From a virus, in IMG/VR virus record IMGVR_UViG_3300017949_000054, positions 1 to 25,696 of that record: a stretch of DNA of 25,696 nt; one strand, given 5' to 3'. The first letter of the stretch is position 1. The number at the start of each line of letters is the position of its first letter. Made by a program: the position numbers and the translations under genes. This document shows positions 14,778-21,922 of the stretch, piece after piece. The notes below the pieces were generated by a model, which was not told where the DNA came from, did no database searches, and saw nothing but the letters and a program-made list of their open reading frames with translations.

Positions 14778-15743
14778 TTAAGCCTTGACAATCTTGGCAA
14801 GACCTCTGGGGTTGAGGATAAGCATTCCGATCAACTCATCCATTACCCATCCACGGTAGAATTGTTCAACTTGGTTGTTCTCTTCAACGTCAAGTGAGTA
14901 CATGACGGGCATGACACCCAAGAAGTTGGGGTCTGGGACTAGGTATACGTTACCGGGTGAAATCATGATTGACTTCTGAATGGTGAACTCACCAAACTCA
15001 GTAATCATGCCACCACCGAATACGGTGTCCTTGAATTGCCAACCAGTTACGTTAATGTCCCATGAGTAGAGGTCACGAACGTCAGCAGGATTCATAAGAA
15101 TACGCTTGGTTTCGATTTGACGCTGCTCTAGGTTAGCAACTAGGTCGTAGAAGTCAACAACTTCTAGTGGGTTTCCAGCACCAATTGACTTGGTGGTTGA
15201 ACCAGTACCACCAGAACCTGCATAGCGGTTTGGTTCCTTGGCAGCCCAGTCAGTTACAGCGGTGTCAAGCAAGGTCAAGAGGCGTGAGTCTTCTTGACGC
15301 TGAATAGCCTGACGACATTCATCTTGGGCATATTCAATTGCGTTTACGCGGAGGTAGTACAGGTCTTCCTTGCGAACGCGAGGGAACGCGGCGACTCTGA
15401 AGAGTCTTGGGTAAACCTGCTTACCTTCGAAGGGAGTGATCTTGATTTCTGAGTCAGTCTGGTTAAGAATATAAGCCTGTCCAAAGTCATCAAGAACGTC
15501 GTAAGGCAAGAGTGGACCCTTTTCCAAGGTGTCTTCTACAAGCACGTTACGAACAATACCTTCGTAGCGAAGACGAATTTGAATTGGACCAATCATAGCG
15601 ACACCAAGACGCTTCATAGCGTTTGATTTGTCTGAAAGAATGGTCTGTAGTTTTGCTTTCTTTTGTTCATTTGTTAATTTTGGCATACCAGCAAGTTTTT
15701 GAACGTAGTCACTGCTGTTAATTGCCTGTCTTGCTTCATCCAT
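14778..15743 (-). CDS. Major capsid protein (HK97 fold)
   Basis: A 321-residue protein. A longer frame begins at a GTG at 15764, but AAGGAG lies 9 bases before the ATG at 15743 and only 3 before the ATG at 15749, so 15743 is chosen. The sequence has a helical N-terminus, G-P-I-Q-I-R-L-R-Y-E-G, a long stretch rich in beta structure and the helix with R-V-N-A-I-E-Y-A-Q-D-E-C-R-Q-A, then L-M-N-P-A-D-V-R-D-L (P-domain spine-like segment) and a C-terminal V-Y-L-V-P-D-P-N-F-L-G-V-M-P. This is typical of HK97-type capsid proteins of myoviruses. It follows the decoration and protease genes in the expected order and is terminated by a strong hairpin. Codon use is richer in C/G-ending codons than in neighbouring genes, consistent with high expression. 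Confidence 0.88.
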   Translation of the reverse strand: MDEARQAINSSDYVQKLAGMPKLTNEQKKAKLQTILSDKSNAMKRLGVAMIGPIQIRLRYEGIVRNVLVEDTLEKGPLLPYDVLDDFGQAYILNQTDSEIKITPFEGKQVYPRLFRVAAFPRVRKEDLYYLRVNAIEYAQDECRQAIQRQEDSRLLTLLDTAVTDWAAKEPNRYAGSGGTGSTTKSIGAGNPLEVVDFYDLVANLEQRQIETKRILMNPADVRDLYSWDINVTGWQFKDTVFGGGMITEFGEFTIQKSIMISPGNVYLVPDPNFLGVMPVMYSLDVEENNQVEQFYRGWVMDELIGMLILNPRGLAKIVKA

Positions 15744-15756
15744 TATCATACTCTCC

Positions 15757-16305
15757 TTAGACACTCAACAGTTCGATTACGATCTTGCTAGCACTTACAT
15801 AGTCAATAAGTCTTGCAACGGCAGGGCCAGAATCTACTTCTGTGTCGTTGAGAAGACCGTTAGCGTCAGCATATAGTTTACGATTTGCATCAGTGTCTTC
15901 ATCGGGAGCAGTAATGTTTGAGTTAAATGCTGGTGAAAGCACTTCAAACACGGCTGCTGGACCGCGCCAAACACCGACTTCGGTAAAGTCTCCAACTTCG
16001 TCAAATTCTCCACCGATAAAGTTACCAAATAGCCCGAATGGTGAAAGGGCAGTTCCACCGACTGATACACACACAACTTCGCCAGCGGGGGCGAGTGCGG
16101 CTACCATGCCGGGGAAGATTGGCCCGTTACCAAGAGTTCCGGGTGCAGTTCCAGAGCCTTTTGAAAAGTCTCCGGTAGCAGTACCAGCAGTACCGTAAGT
16201 GCTTGATGACAGAACTGCGGCGTATGGATACGCTTGAGTTTGTGCATACAAAGCGCGGAGGGTACGTTGCTGATTTGCTGCTGAAATATTTTGAATTCGA
16301 AGCAT
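15757..16305 (-). CDS. Probable capsid decoration protein
   Basis: A 182-residue protein with a full AGGAGG ribosome binding site 9 bases before ATG; high expression is likely. After a helical N-terminus (R-I-Q-N-I-S-A-A-N-Q-Q-R), the sequence contains Gly/Thr/Ala-rich loops with four Gly-Thr-Ala tripeptides at 37-55 and 80-90, then I-F-P-G-M-V-A-A-L and P-F-G-L-F-G-N-F-I-G-G, and T-E-V-G-V-W-R-G-P-A-A-V-F-E-V. The order G-M-V then F-G-L then V-G-V-W-R-G is found in phage decoration proteins that lie next to the capsid gene. It stands between the protease/scaffold gene and the capsid gene. No signal peptide. Assignment by pattern and order. Confidence 0.68.
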   Translation of the reverse strand: MLRIQNISAANQQRTLRALYAQTQAYPYAAVLSSSTYGTAGTATGDFSKGSGTAPGTLGNGPIFPGMVAALAPAGEVVCVSVGGTALSPFGLFGNFIGGEFDEVGDFTEVGVWRGPAAVFEVLSPAFNSNITAPDEDTDANRKLYADANGLLNDTEVDSGPAVARLIDYVSASKIVIELLSV

Positions 16306-16355
16306 TTAAATCTTCCTCCTAAAAACCTTTTGAATTAATCTCATAAATTGAGTTA

Positions 16356-16369
16356 TGGCTAATTAGCCA
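16356..16369. repeat. 14-bp perfect palindrome at the protease gene end
   Basis: TGGCTAATTAGCCA is fully self-complementary and contains the stop codon of the protease gene. As RNA it would form a 5-bp stem with a 4-base loop. It lacks a T-run, so it is not a standard terminator; it could be an mRNA processing or attenuation element before the strongly translated decoration gene. Confidence 0.5.
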
Positions 16370-17193
16370 AAAATAGCATCGTCAGGGAGGCTACCAGCAG
16401 AACTTGTTACTGAAGATTCCTTGACGCCCTTCAATGAGGGAAAACTTGCCAATTTTTTATTAGAAGAAGCCTCTTTCTTTGTAAGGCCAGCCTCTTTAAT
16501 CTTTGAAAGAGTCTCATACTTGGCCTGTACAATTGTTAGGTCTTCATTCTCTAACTCAGCAACTCTTGCATACTTCATCTCCGCGTCGTTTAAGCCTAGT
16601 TCTACTTCTAGATCTGCTAACTTAATAGCGGCTAGAACTGGAGATTCGACGTTGCTTTTGTGCAACTCTGCATGATGTTCCGAAATACCTGAAGTTCCCG
16701 GCTCATCGGAGTACTGCGGTTTGTCAACCGTTTTCTTAACCTTTTGATACTGTTCTGGCATCGTACTTGGGTTATGGTTTTTAATATCTTTCGTATAACC
16801 CTCGTCGGCATATTGAGGTTGTTCAACTTCTCGCTTTACACTCTGATATTGTTCAGCCATAGGTGATGGTTCGTGTTCAGAAATTCCTGAAGTTTGATTA
16901 TTTTTATCACCTTTGTATTGCGGAGAAGAATCGCCACCATTCGGTTGTGGAATTTGTGGCAATTCACCTAAAGCGACCTTAGTAGTGCTTTCAACAGGTT
17001 TTTTCTGATCTGAAATCACTCTCTGCTCCTTTGGTCTATCAGAAGCGGATTGACCATCTTCTGCTACAGGAACCGTATTAGAAGCGACACCGGCCTCTTT
17101 TTCTGGAAGAATCCAACCAAGATCGGCTAGTTTTTCGTCGCTTGGAACCTCTTCAACATTTGCCGTAAGTGTTATTTTTGTATTTTCATTCAT
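16363..17193 (-). CDS. Possible nested scaffold protein from internal start
   Basis: Met640 of the protease fusion (ATG at 17193) is preceded by GGAG but with a 13-base spacer, longer than ideal. A product from here would have 276 residues, begin M-N-E-N-T-K-I-T-L-T-A-N-V, and include all the repeats and the helical C-terminus but no protease. Nested scaffold genes inside the protease frame are known, for example Nu3 inside the C gene of lambda. The evidence here is only the domain boundary and an imperfect ribosome binding site. Confidence 0.25.
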   Translation of the reverse strand: MNENTKITLTANVEEVPSDEKLADLGWILPEKEAGVASNTVPVAEDGQSASDRPKEQRVISDQKKPVESTTKVALGELPQIPQPNGGDSSPQYKGDKNNQTSGISEHEPSPMAEQYQSVKREVEQPQYADEGYTKDIKNHNPSTMPEQYQKVKKTVDKPQYSDEPGTSGISEHHAELHKSNVESPVLAAIKLADLEVELGLNDAEMKYARVAELENEDLTIVQAKYETLSKIKEAGLTKKEASSNKKLASFPSLKGVKESSVTSSAGSLPDDAIFG

Positions 17194-19110
17194 CTTACTA
17201 TTAACACTCCGTTTTTGATTTTTTGATAGTGTTCTCTTTAACTGATCAATAAGGTCTTTGGTTTCATCTCGGGTTTCATCTTTTTGTTCTTCCTTCTGAC
17301 GATCAAAGTCCTTCGCTTTTGATAAATCTGGATCATCTAGAGGCGCTGGTGGCTCACGATAACCACATTTCTCACATCTACCTGATTCATCATCAAGCCC
17401 ACACTCTCCTGCTAGGCCGATAGGACAAGGTTTTTCAGTCTTGAGTGTATCAACCTTATTAGGAGCAGTTATAGAATCCGCCTGTTTTTCTACAGACGAA
17501 GCCTTAGAAAAAATTGTTTCTACTTCTTTAGTTTCGGGATTGGCATCTTTTAAGCGATGACTGCTTTTATTTAATGAATTTGGATCAATTCCAGTATCCA
17601 TTAAAAAGTCTAAATCTTCATTGCTTAAACTTCTGTCATAATTTTCTTGCATTTCAAGAAGTGAAGTCTCTTGTACTTTTTTAGCAGGATGTGCAAAAAC
17701 TTTTACCCAATCGTTAAGTCTTTTGTGCCAAGTGTTTGCTAATTGATCATACATATCAAAGGCTTTTTTTGGCAATTCGTGCCAAGACTCTACTTTTTCA
17801 GCGACCTTTTCATAAAAATCTTTGTATCTTTTAAAAAGTTGATATACTTCATTTAATTCATAAGAACCTTCTAGATTTTTTAATTTATCAATTAAAATTT
17901 TAAAAGTTTCATCAAATTCTTCAATAAAAGGTCTTTCTTCTTCAAGAGTTAATGGATCTAACCCGGCTGTAATTTTATCTTCAACCATTTCTGCTTCTCT
18001 TCTAACAATATCCATCAAATCTTCAACCGCTTTTATTACTTCTGAGTGATGTTCTGGCAGATCCATTGCAGTTTTTGTATGACTTGTTTTAACAGGCTCA
18101 GTAAATAATGCAGTAACATCTGCTGGATCAAATACGGCAGATATTTCAAAGAAATTTACATTATAACAATCTTCGTAAGCGAGTTTGCTTACATTACCAG
18201 TTTTAAATGTAGTTCCCTTTTTCTTAATATGATTACAATATTCATCTACATTTGCTGCTTTATGGTTACAGACAGAACAAACAGTATATTCAACATTGCA
18301 ACCCATTGAAACTGCATTGACTTTACCTTCAATAAGAGCGCTTGCTAGTTTAGGGAAAGACTTGGCATCAACCTCTAACAAAAGTTCAATCCAAGTTTCG
18401 GGTTTGTGGTTACTTGGCGCATCTCCCCAGTATGAATCGCTAGAAATTTTATGTGCAGGTTCAATATGTAGCATTGCATCTACAATAACGCCTCTTGTTC
18501 TTTCAGGATCAGAATTATTGTGATCAATAAAAATTGGTCGTCCAATAAAGGTTCTAAATCCATAATCGCCTTTAGATTTGATTGCGCTATCTTTGGTAAA
18601 AGTTAGACGATCTAAAGAAGCGTATCTCTTACCTTTAAATACAAAGCCCTTCATTTCTTTTGGAAACTTCTTGGCTAAAATTTTTGTAGTATTATCAATT
18701 TCATGCTCTTCAACAGTCGGAGTACTAGCCATCACAACATTTTTACCTGTTGGATGATCTTGGTGAGTTATCTTTATGTGTCCACCACCACTTTTGTTAA
18801 AAGAAAAACCTCTACCTTTTAATTCTTTTTGCCATTTCTTGAGACTGCTTCCTGCTTCTTTTTCTATTTTAGAAGTTAACTTTCTAAACTCTTCCTCATC
18901 CATCCCAGCAAGTTCATTAACCGGCCAACCATCAAAGTTTTTATTTACTCTTGAGGAAATAGCCCTAACTTTAACATAAACATACCCATCGTTCGTTCGA
19001 TAAGTATCTTTAGGAATATGATCAAAAGAAGAAAACTTTGTATTCCCTTCTATTTTTTCATCTGCACTCTTAACTTCAATAACTTCACAATTTGTATATT
19101 TAGTTATCAT
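16363..19110 (-). CDS. Head maturation protease fused to scaffold-like region, with HicA-like insert
   Basis: A 915-residue protein with GAGG upstream of ATG. Residues 40-60 and 180-335 form the protease: Y-V-Y-V-K-V-R-A-I, then R-P-I-F-I-D-H-N-N with H197, then V-N-A-V-S-M-G-C with S268, and F-F-E-I-S-A-V-F-D-P-A-D. H197 and S268 are the likely catalytic pair of the phage prohead protease type. Residues 88-150 interrupt the N-terminal part with a HicA/dsRBD-like module (G-R-G-F-S-F, G-G-G-H-I-K-I, V-V-M-A-S-T-P). C278, C281, C292 and H295 form a likely zinc knuckle, and C562, C570, C579, C582 a second Cys cluster. Residues 350-500 are helical. Residues 730-820 hold three degenerate repeats, and 820-890 a helical, scaffold-like end. 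It lies before the decoration and capsid genes, as protease and scaffold do. Catalysis is inferred from motifs. Confidence 0.78.
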   Translation of the reverse strand: MITKYTNCEVIEVKSADEKIEGNTKFSSFDHIPKDTYRTNDGYVYVKVRAISSRVNKNFDGWPVNELAGMDEEEFRKLTSKIEKEAGSSLKKWQKELKGRGFSFNKSGGGHIKITHQDHPTGKNVVMASTPTVEEHEIDNTTKILAKKFPKEMKGFVFKGKRYASLDRLTFTKDSAIKSKGDYGFRTFIGRPIFIDHNNSDPERTRGVIVDAMLHIEPAHKISSDSYWGDAPSNHKPETWIELLLEVDAKSFPKLASALIEGKVNAVSMGCNVEYTVCSVCNHKAANVDEYCNHIKKKGTTFKTGNVSKLAYEDCYNVNFFEISAVFDPADVTALFTEPVKTSHTKTAMDLPEHHSEVIKAVEDLMDIVRREAEMVEDKITAGLDPLTLEEERPFIEEFDETFKILIDKLKNLEGSYELNEVYQLFKRYKDFYEKVAEKVESWHELPKKAFDMYDQLANTWHKRLNDWVKVFAHPAKKVQETSLLEMQENYDRSLSNEDLDFLMDTGIDPNSLNKSSHRLKDANPETKEVETIFSKASSVEKQADSITAPNKVDTLKTEKPCPIGLAGECGLDDESGRCEKCGYREPPAPLDDPDLSKAKDFDRQKEEQKDETRDETKDLIDQLKRTLSKNQKRSVNSKMNENTKITLTANVEEVPSDEKLADLGWILPEKEAGVASNTVPVAEDGQSASDRPKEQRVISDQKKPVESTTKVALGELPQIPQPNGGDSSPQYKGDKNNQTSGISEHEPSPMAEQYQSVKREVEQPQYADEGYTKDIKNHNPSTMPEQYQKVKKTVDKPQYSDEPGTSGISEHHAELHKSNVESPVLAAIKLADLEVELGLNDAEMKYARVAELENEDLTIVQAKYETLSKIKEAGLTKKEASSNKKLASFPSLKGVKESSVTSSAGSLPDDAIFG
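16651..16923 (-). repeat. Degenerate 33-35 residue tandem repeats in protease/scaffold C-terminus
   Basis: Three units begin with P-Q-Y at residues 730, 765 and 798. The first two share P-Q-Y, then about 15 variable residues, P-S-x-M-x-E-Q-Y-Q and V-K-R/K, with a V-E/D-Q/K end; the first and third share S-G-I-S-E-H. The third is truncated. Units are 35 and 33 residues long. They are encoded with differing codons, so the duplication is old or under selection at protein level. Confidence 0.75.
18661..18849 (-). other. HicA/dsRBD-like domain encoded inside the protease gene
   Basis: Residues 88-150 read as a short alpha-beta-beta-beta-alpha module: a helix K-K-W-Q-K-E-L, then G-R-G-F-S-F-N, then S-G-G-G-H-I-K-I-T with H111, a D-H-P-T-G-K turn, V-V-M-A-S-T-P, and a final helix I-D-N-T-T-K-I-L-A-K-K. 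This is the pattern of HicA-type mRNA interferase folds and small dsRBD-like phage and actinobacterial proteins, with H111 in the place of the HicA active histidine. Confidence 0.55.
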
Positions 19111-19122
19111 ATTTTCCTCAAT

Positions 19123-19380
19123 CTATACAACGGTTCCCGGTAAAACTTCAATTTTTTCATTTTGATACCTAAATTGAGCAGGACCGGCAGAATGTTCAAT
19201 CAATTGAGCAAGAGTATCTTGCGTTTGATATGAAAGTTGTTTAATTAAAGCAATTGCTGCGCGTTCTTGTTTTTCAGGCAGATGCATTCCTTCCACTACA
19301 GAACACATTTTACCTCTCAAACTATTCATTTCTCTTATAACGAATTCCGATGCAGGAACCCATTCATTTCTTTGAATCAT
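19123..19380 (-). CDS. Hypothetical protein upstream of the protease
   Basis: An 85-residue protein whose start lies 2 bases after the stop of the acidic protein gene. Only a weak ribosome binding site (AAGAAG) is present, suggesting coupling. The protein is mostly helical (V-I-R-E-M-N-S-L, R-A-A-I-A-L-I-K-Q-L, Q-D-T-L-A-Q-L-I-E), ending in a short beta segment (F-R-Y-Q-N-E-K-I-E-V-L-P-G-T-V-V). I do not recognise it. Its position next to the protease/scaffold suggests a head assembly role, but nothing in the sequence proves it. Confidence 0.5.
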   Translation of the reverse strand: MIQRNEWVPASEFVIREMNSLRGKMCSVVEGMHLPEKQERAAIALIKQLSYQTQDTLAQLIEHSAGPAQFRYQNEKIEVLPGTVV

Positions 19381-19382
19381 GC

Positions 19383-20009
19383 TTACTTCTTAACAAGTTT
19401 TGCAACAAAACTATTTTTCTTTTCTTCAATTCCTGCTAATTTGTATCCTCTAAATTCTCTTTCTCTTCTAATTAGTTGTTCTACTTCTCTAGAGGCAGTT
19501 TTTAGAGTTACACCGGCTTCTTTTTCTCTTGCGATGGTAAGAGGCATTTCTTTTTCAATACCTTCCATCTCTTCAACATCTTCTTCTAGATCCAATTCGT
19601 CATCCATCTCTTCTGGAGTGTCAAATGGTCTAACCTCTTCTTCATCTTCTTCAGAATCTTTAATTTCAGAAACTAGACGCTCTACTTCATCAAGAGCCTC
19701 TTCTAGTTTTTCCATAAGCCCTTCTTGCTTTTCTTCTTCTTCGCCATAAGTTTCTTTTGGACCTTCGCCAATTTCAACTTCTAGCATTTCAGAATCAGCG
19801 CCGGGACTTGAAAGTTCATCCATTTCAGCAGGAACGCCATCTTGAACATTTTGATCTTGATATGCTTCTTTTTGAATAAAGGCAATCCAACCATAATTAG
19901 ATTGCTTAACTGCTCTAACATCGTATGTTGGATAAGCAGTTTTAAAATTATTTAGAGCCTCATCGTATGAAAGTTCACCTTCAACGTGAGCAATTGCAGT
20001 TTTGTACAT
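19383..20009 (-). CDS. Acidic head-assembly-region protein
   Basis: A 208-residue protein, AAGGAG 8-9 bases before ATG. The first 50 residues form a small domain (A-I-A-H-V-E-G-E-L-S-Y-D-E-A, G-W-I-A-F-I-Q). Residues about 75-160 are very rich in Glu/Asp and probably a coiled coil or disordered acidic region (M-E-K-L-E-E-A-L-D-E-V-E-R-L-V). The C-terminus is basic and helical, with E-K-E-A-G-V near 162-167, a motif also found in the protease/scaffold fusion. Acidic, helical proteins before the capsid gene often act as scaffold or core proteins. That role is an inference. Confidence 0.52.
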   Translation of the reverse strand: MYKTAIAHVEGELSYDEALNNFKTAYPTYDVRAVKQSNYGWIAFIQKEAYQDQNVQDGVPAEMDELSSPGADSEMLEVEIGEGPKETYGEEEEKQEGLMEKLEEALDEVERLVSEIKDSEEDEEEVRPFDTPEEMDDELDLEEDVEEMEGIEKEMPLTIAREKEAGVTLKTASREVEQLIRREREFRGYKLAGIEEKKNSFVAKLVKK

Positions 20010-20069
20010 TAAATATACTCCTTGTTCTAACTGTAACCTACATATTATTCTTAAGGTACAGGCAAAATT

Positions 20070-20204
20070 CTAGTTTTTTATGTTTTTAGATTCTAATTCG
20101 GCAATTTTTTGTTCTAGTTTTTCTACATAAGATTGTAAATCTAGGATATTTAATTGCAATTGCCCGATTAGATTTGCTACTTTTTCTATAGTTAAGTGTT
20201 CCAT
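20070..20204 (-). CDS. Short coiled-coil protein (44 aa)
   Basis: A 44-residue ORF beginning M-E-H-L-T-I-E-K-V-A-N-L-I-G-Q and ending in E-S-K-N-I-K-N. Its ATG is 2 bases after the stop of the collar protein gene, so translation could be coupled, though no clear ribosome binding site exists. Leu and Ile recur at heptad spacing with Glu/Lys/Gln between, giving a strong coiled-coil pattern over nearly the whole length. It fills a gap of almost 200 bases between the collar protein and the acidic protein. A trimerisation partner for the fibre proteins or a small assembly factor are possible; neither is shown. Confidence 0.55.
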   Translation of the reverse strand: MEHLTIEKVANLIGQLQLNILDLQSYVEKLEQKIAELESKNIKN

Positions 20205-20206
20205 AT

Positions 20207-20998
20207 TTAAACTTTAATAATGTAGTTCATAACCATTGTTGGTTGTACGTTGTTGTGAGCATTTCCGCTACCAACAGAATTGGTTACAATATTTCCAGAG
20301 ACATTGTGAGTGTGGCTTCCAACAGAAGATGTTGAGGCTACAAAAGTATGTGTGTGATTTAATGAAGCCGCCTGATTAAGAAGATTTACACTCATACCTC
20401 TTGATCCTTGGCCCAATGTTGTATATCCGGGACCAGAAGCACCACTTGAATATAATCTAACGTATTCAGATGGAGAAGTTGGTCGTAAGAAAACATGATC
20501 AACTCCTGCTCCGGGAACGACATTGTGTGTGTGACTTAAATCTGTAGATCCAGTATTACCACTTACAGAGTGATTGTGCCCACCAGTAGCATCTGTTACT
20601 CCTGATGTTAAAGCACTTGTCCCATGAGTGTGCGCTGGCATTTCTCCAGTTCCTAAAGTGTGTGTTTCAGCACCCCCAGCAACAGCACTTACCGTTCCAC
20701 CACTGCCCATTGTGCTTAATCTTCCAGCAGTGCCAGAACCATTATCTATGTCTCTACCAGCAATTACACGACCTCTAAGATCAGGAATGGTAAAAGACGC
20801 TCCACTCCCGCCATAACTATATCCAATTACTGCGAATAAATCTGGATAAGTTGCTGTTCCTACAGAGGCGCCATCACAGAAAAGCCAGCCAGCCGGGGCA
20901 CTTCCTGTAGCAGTCCCCGCATAAGGAAAGATAGTTGATGGTGGTATATAATAATAATCTTTAAGTTCGTCTGAGGAAATATCTCCAAATATAGCCAT
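20207..20998 (-). CDS. Phage tail collar domain protein (fibre/receptor-binding)
   Basis: A 263-residue protein, AGGGG 6 bases before ATG, and starting directly after the previous stop. Residues 22-75 match the phage tail collar domain (P-Y-A-G-T, A-P-A-G-W-L-F-C-D-G, Y-P-D-L-F-A-V-I-G, I-P-D-L-R-G-R-V). Downstream are several H-x-H motifs (H123/H125, H141/H143, H156/H158, H215/H217, H229/H231), which in this family bind metal along a trimeric fibre axis. The end N-V-Q-P-T-M-V-M-N-Y-I-I-K-V is canonical. The loop between G28 and P35 is longer than in the usual domain because of an A-G-T-A-T-G-S run. Three Gly-Thr-Ala tripeptides. It probably mediates host recognition as a tail or head fibre tip. 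The location before head genes is unusual. Confidence 0.88.
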   Translation of the reverse strand: MAIFGDISSDELKDYYYIPPSTIFPYAGTATGSAPAGWLFCDGASVGTATYPDLFAVIGYSYGGSGASFTIPDLRGRVIAGRDIDNGSGTAGRLSTMGSGGTVSAVAGGAETHTLGTGEMPAHTHGTSALTSGVTDATGGHNHSVSGNTGSTDLSHTHNVVPGAGVDHVFLRPTSPSEYVRLYSSGASGPGYTTLGQGSRGMSVNLLNQAASLNHTHTFVASTSSVGSHTHNVSGNIVTNSVGSGNAHNNVQPTMVMNYIIKV

Positions 20999-20999
20999 T

Positions 21000-21878
21000 T
21001 TATGCCCCTAAAATTCCATAGTCTCTTAATGCAACAATAAGATTTCCTAATGTATCAGCAAGTTCTCCGATACTAACAGCATTTGCATCATAAGTTTTTG
21101 TTCCTGCACTGACGTTGCTTGGTCCACTTCCCCATCCTATAGATTGGACAGAAGCGGAACCAAAGACTCCAAATTTATTGCCAGTTAACTTAACATTAGA
21201 ATAAAAAACAGTTGTTCCTCCAGTGCCAGATGTTGAACTTATTCCGTTTGTTGCAAAAACTCCGTTTGTTGCAATTGTACCAACTCCTAGCCTGTAGAGG
21301 TTAACATCTGTTGCAGCAACTCCGCTACCCCAATCAACACTTCCTGCTGTAGTAATAGAAAATCTATTATCTGTGTCTCCTGTTACTGAAGATTGAAGAA
21401 AAGAATCTGATGCTAAACTGGCTTCAGTTTGACTAATATTTCCTCCAGTTGGAAGTCCAAGTGAATCAACACTTAAAGTTCCTGATAATGTAAGAGCGCT
21501 TCCACCACTTCTGTATAAAGAAACGTCAGTAGTAGTTCCACCACTGCCCCAATTTACAGTACCTCCAGTTAAAATATTAAATCTATCATGAGTATCGGCA
21601 GCACTTAATGTCCCCGGAGATGAAGTCCCTGCTCCAGTTACTGTTCCTGATCTAACAGAAATAGCGCTTGAACCTAATCCGGCAGTTCCTGCAAATCTTA
21701 TATCTTCAGCATAATCACCATAAGTAAAGTTTGCAGTTCCTCCGTATTTCTTTTTTACAAGAGCAGCATCTACAACTAACCAATTATTATATAGTTCAAT
21801 ATGATTATAAAAATCTGATAAGTCTTCCCAATAGTATAAATTTAATTGAGAGGTTCTTTCAGCACCGGCTGTACCCAT
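21000..21878 (-). CDS. Fibre-like structural protein with internal repeat
   Basis: A 292-residue protein; AGGAG 5 bases before ATG. N-terminal 45 residues (L-N-L-Y-Y-W-E-D-L, H-I-E-L-Y-N-N-W) form a short attachment-like domain. Two copies of a 44-45 residue unit follow at about 95-139 and 168-211, each with R-F-x-I-x-T-x-G-x-V-x-W-G-S-G, then T-D-V-x-L-Y-R. This unit is common in phage tail and head fibres. A partial third W-G-S-G occurs near 240. The C-terminus is a helix (G-E-L-A-D-T-L-G-N-L-I-V-A-L). It contains three Gly-Thr-Ala tripeptides. It lies just before the collar protein, so both probably form one fibre. Confidence 0.72.
   Translation of the reverse strand: MGTAGAERTSQLNLYYWEDLSDFYNHIELYNNWLVVDAALVKKKYGGTANFTYGDYAEDIRFAGTAGLGSSAISVRSGTVTGAGTSSPGTLSAADTHDRFNILTGGTVNWGSGGTTTDVSLYRSGGSALTLSGTLSVDSLGLPTGGNISQTEASLASDSFLQSSVTGDTDNRFSITTAGSVDWGSGVAATDVNLYRLGVGTIATNGVFATNGISSTSGTGGTTVFYSNVKLTGNKFGVFGSASVQSIGWGSGPSNVSAGTKTYDANAVSIGELADTLGNLIVALRDYGILGA
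21246..21596 (-). repeat. Two direct protein repeats in the fibre gene
   Basis: The copies lie at 21462-21596 and 21246-21377 and share D-T-x-x-R-F-x-I-x-T, W-G-S-G and T-D-V-x-L-Y-R, separated by 28 residues. The DNA has diverged, so this is an old duplication or a modular fibre repeat and not a recent one. Confidence 0.75.
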
Positions 21879-21922
21879 TTTATCTCCTAGATGTTTCTAT
21901 AATTAATCTATCGCTAATAGGA

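Noticed and set aside
15744-15764. GTG start of the capsid protein
   Set aside because: The AAGGAG site lies downstream of this GTG, so it cannot serve it; ATG at 15743 has the right spacing.
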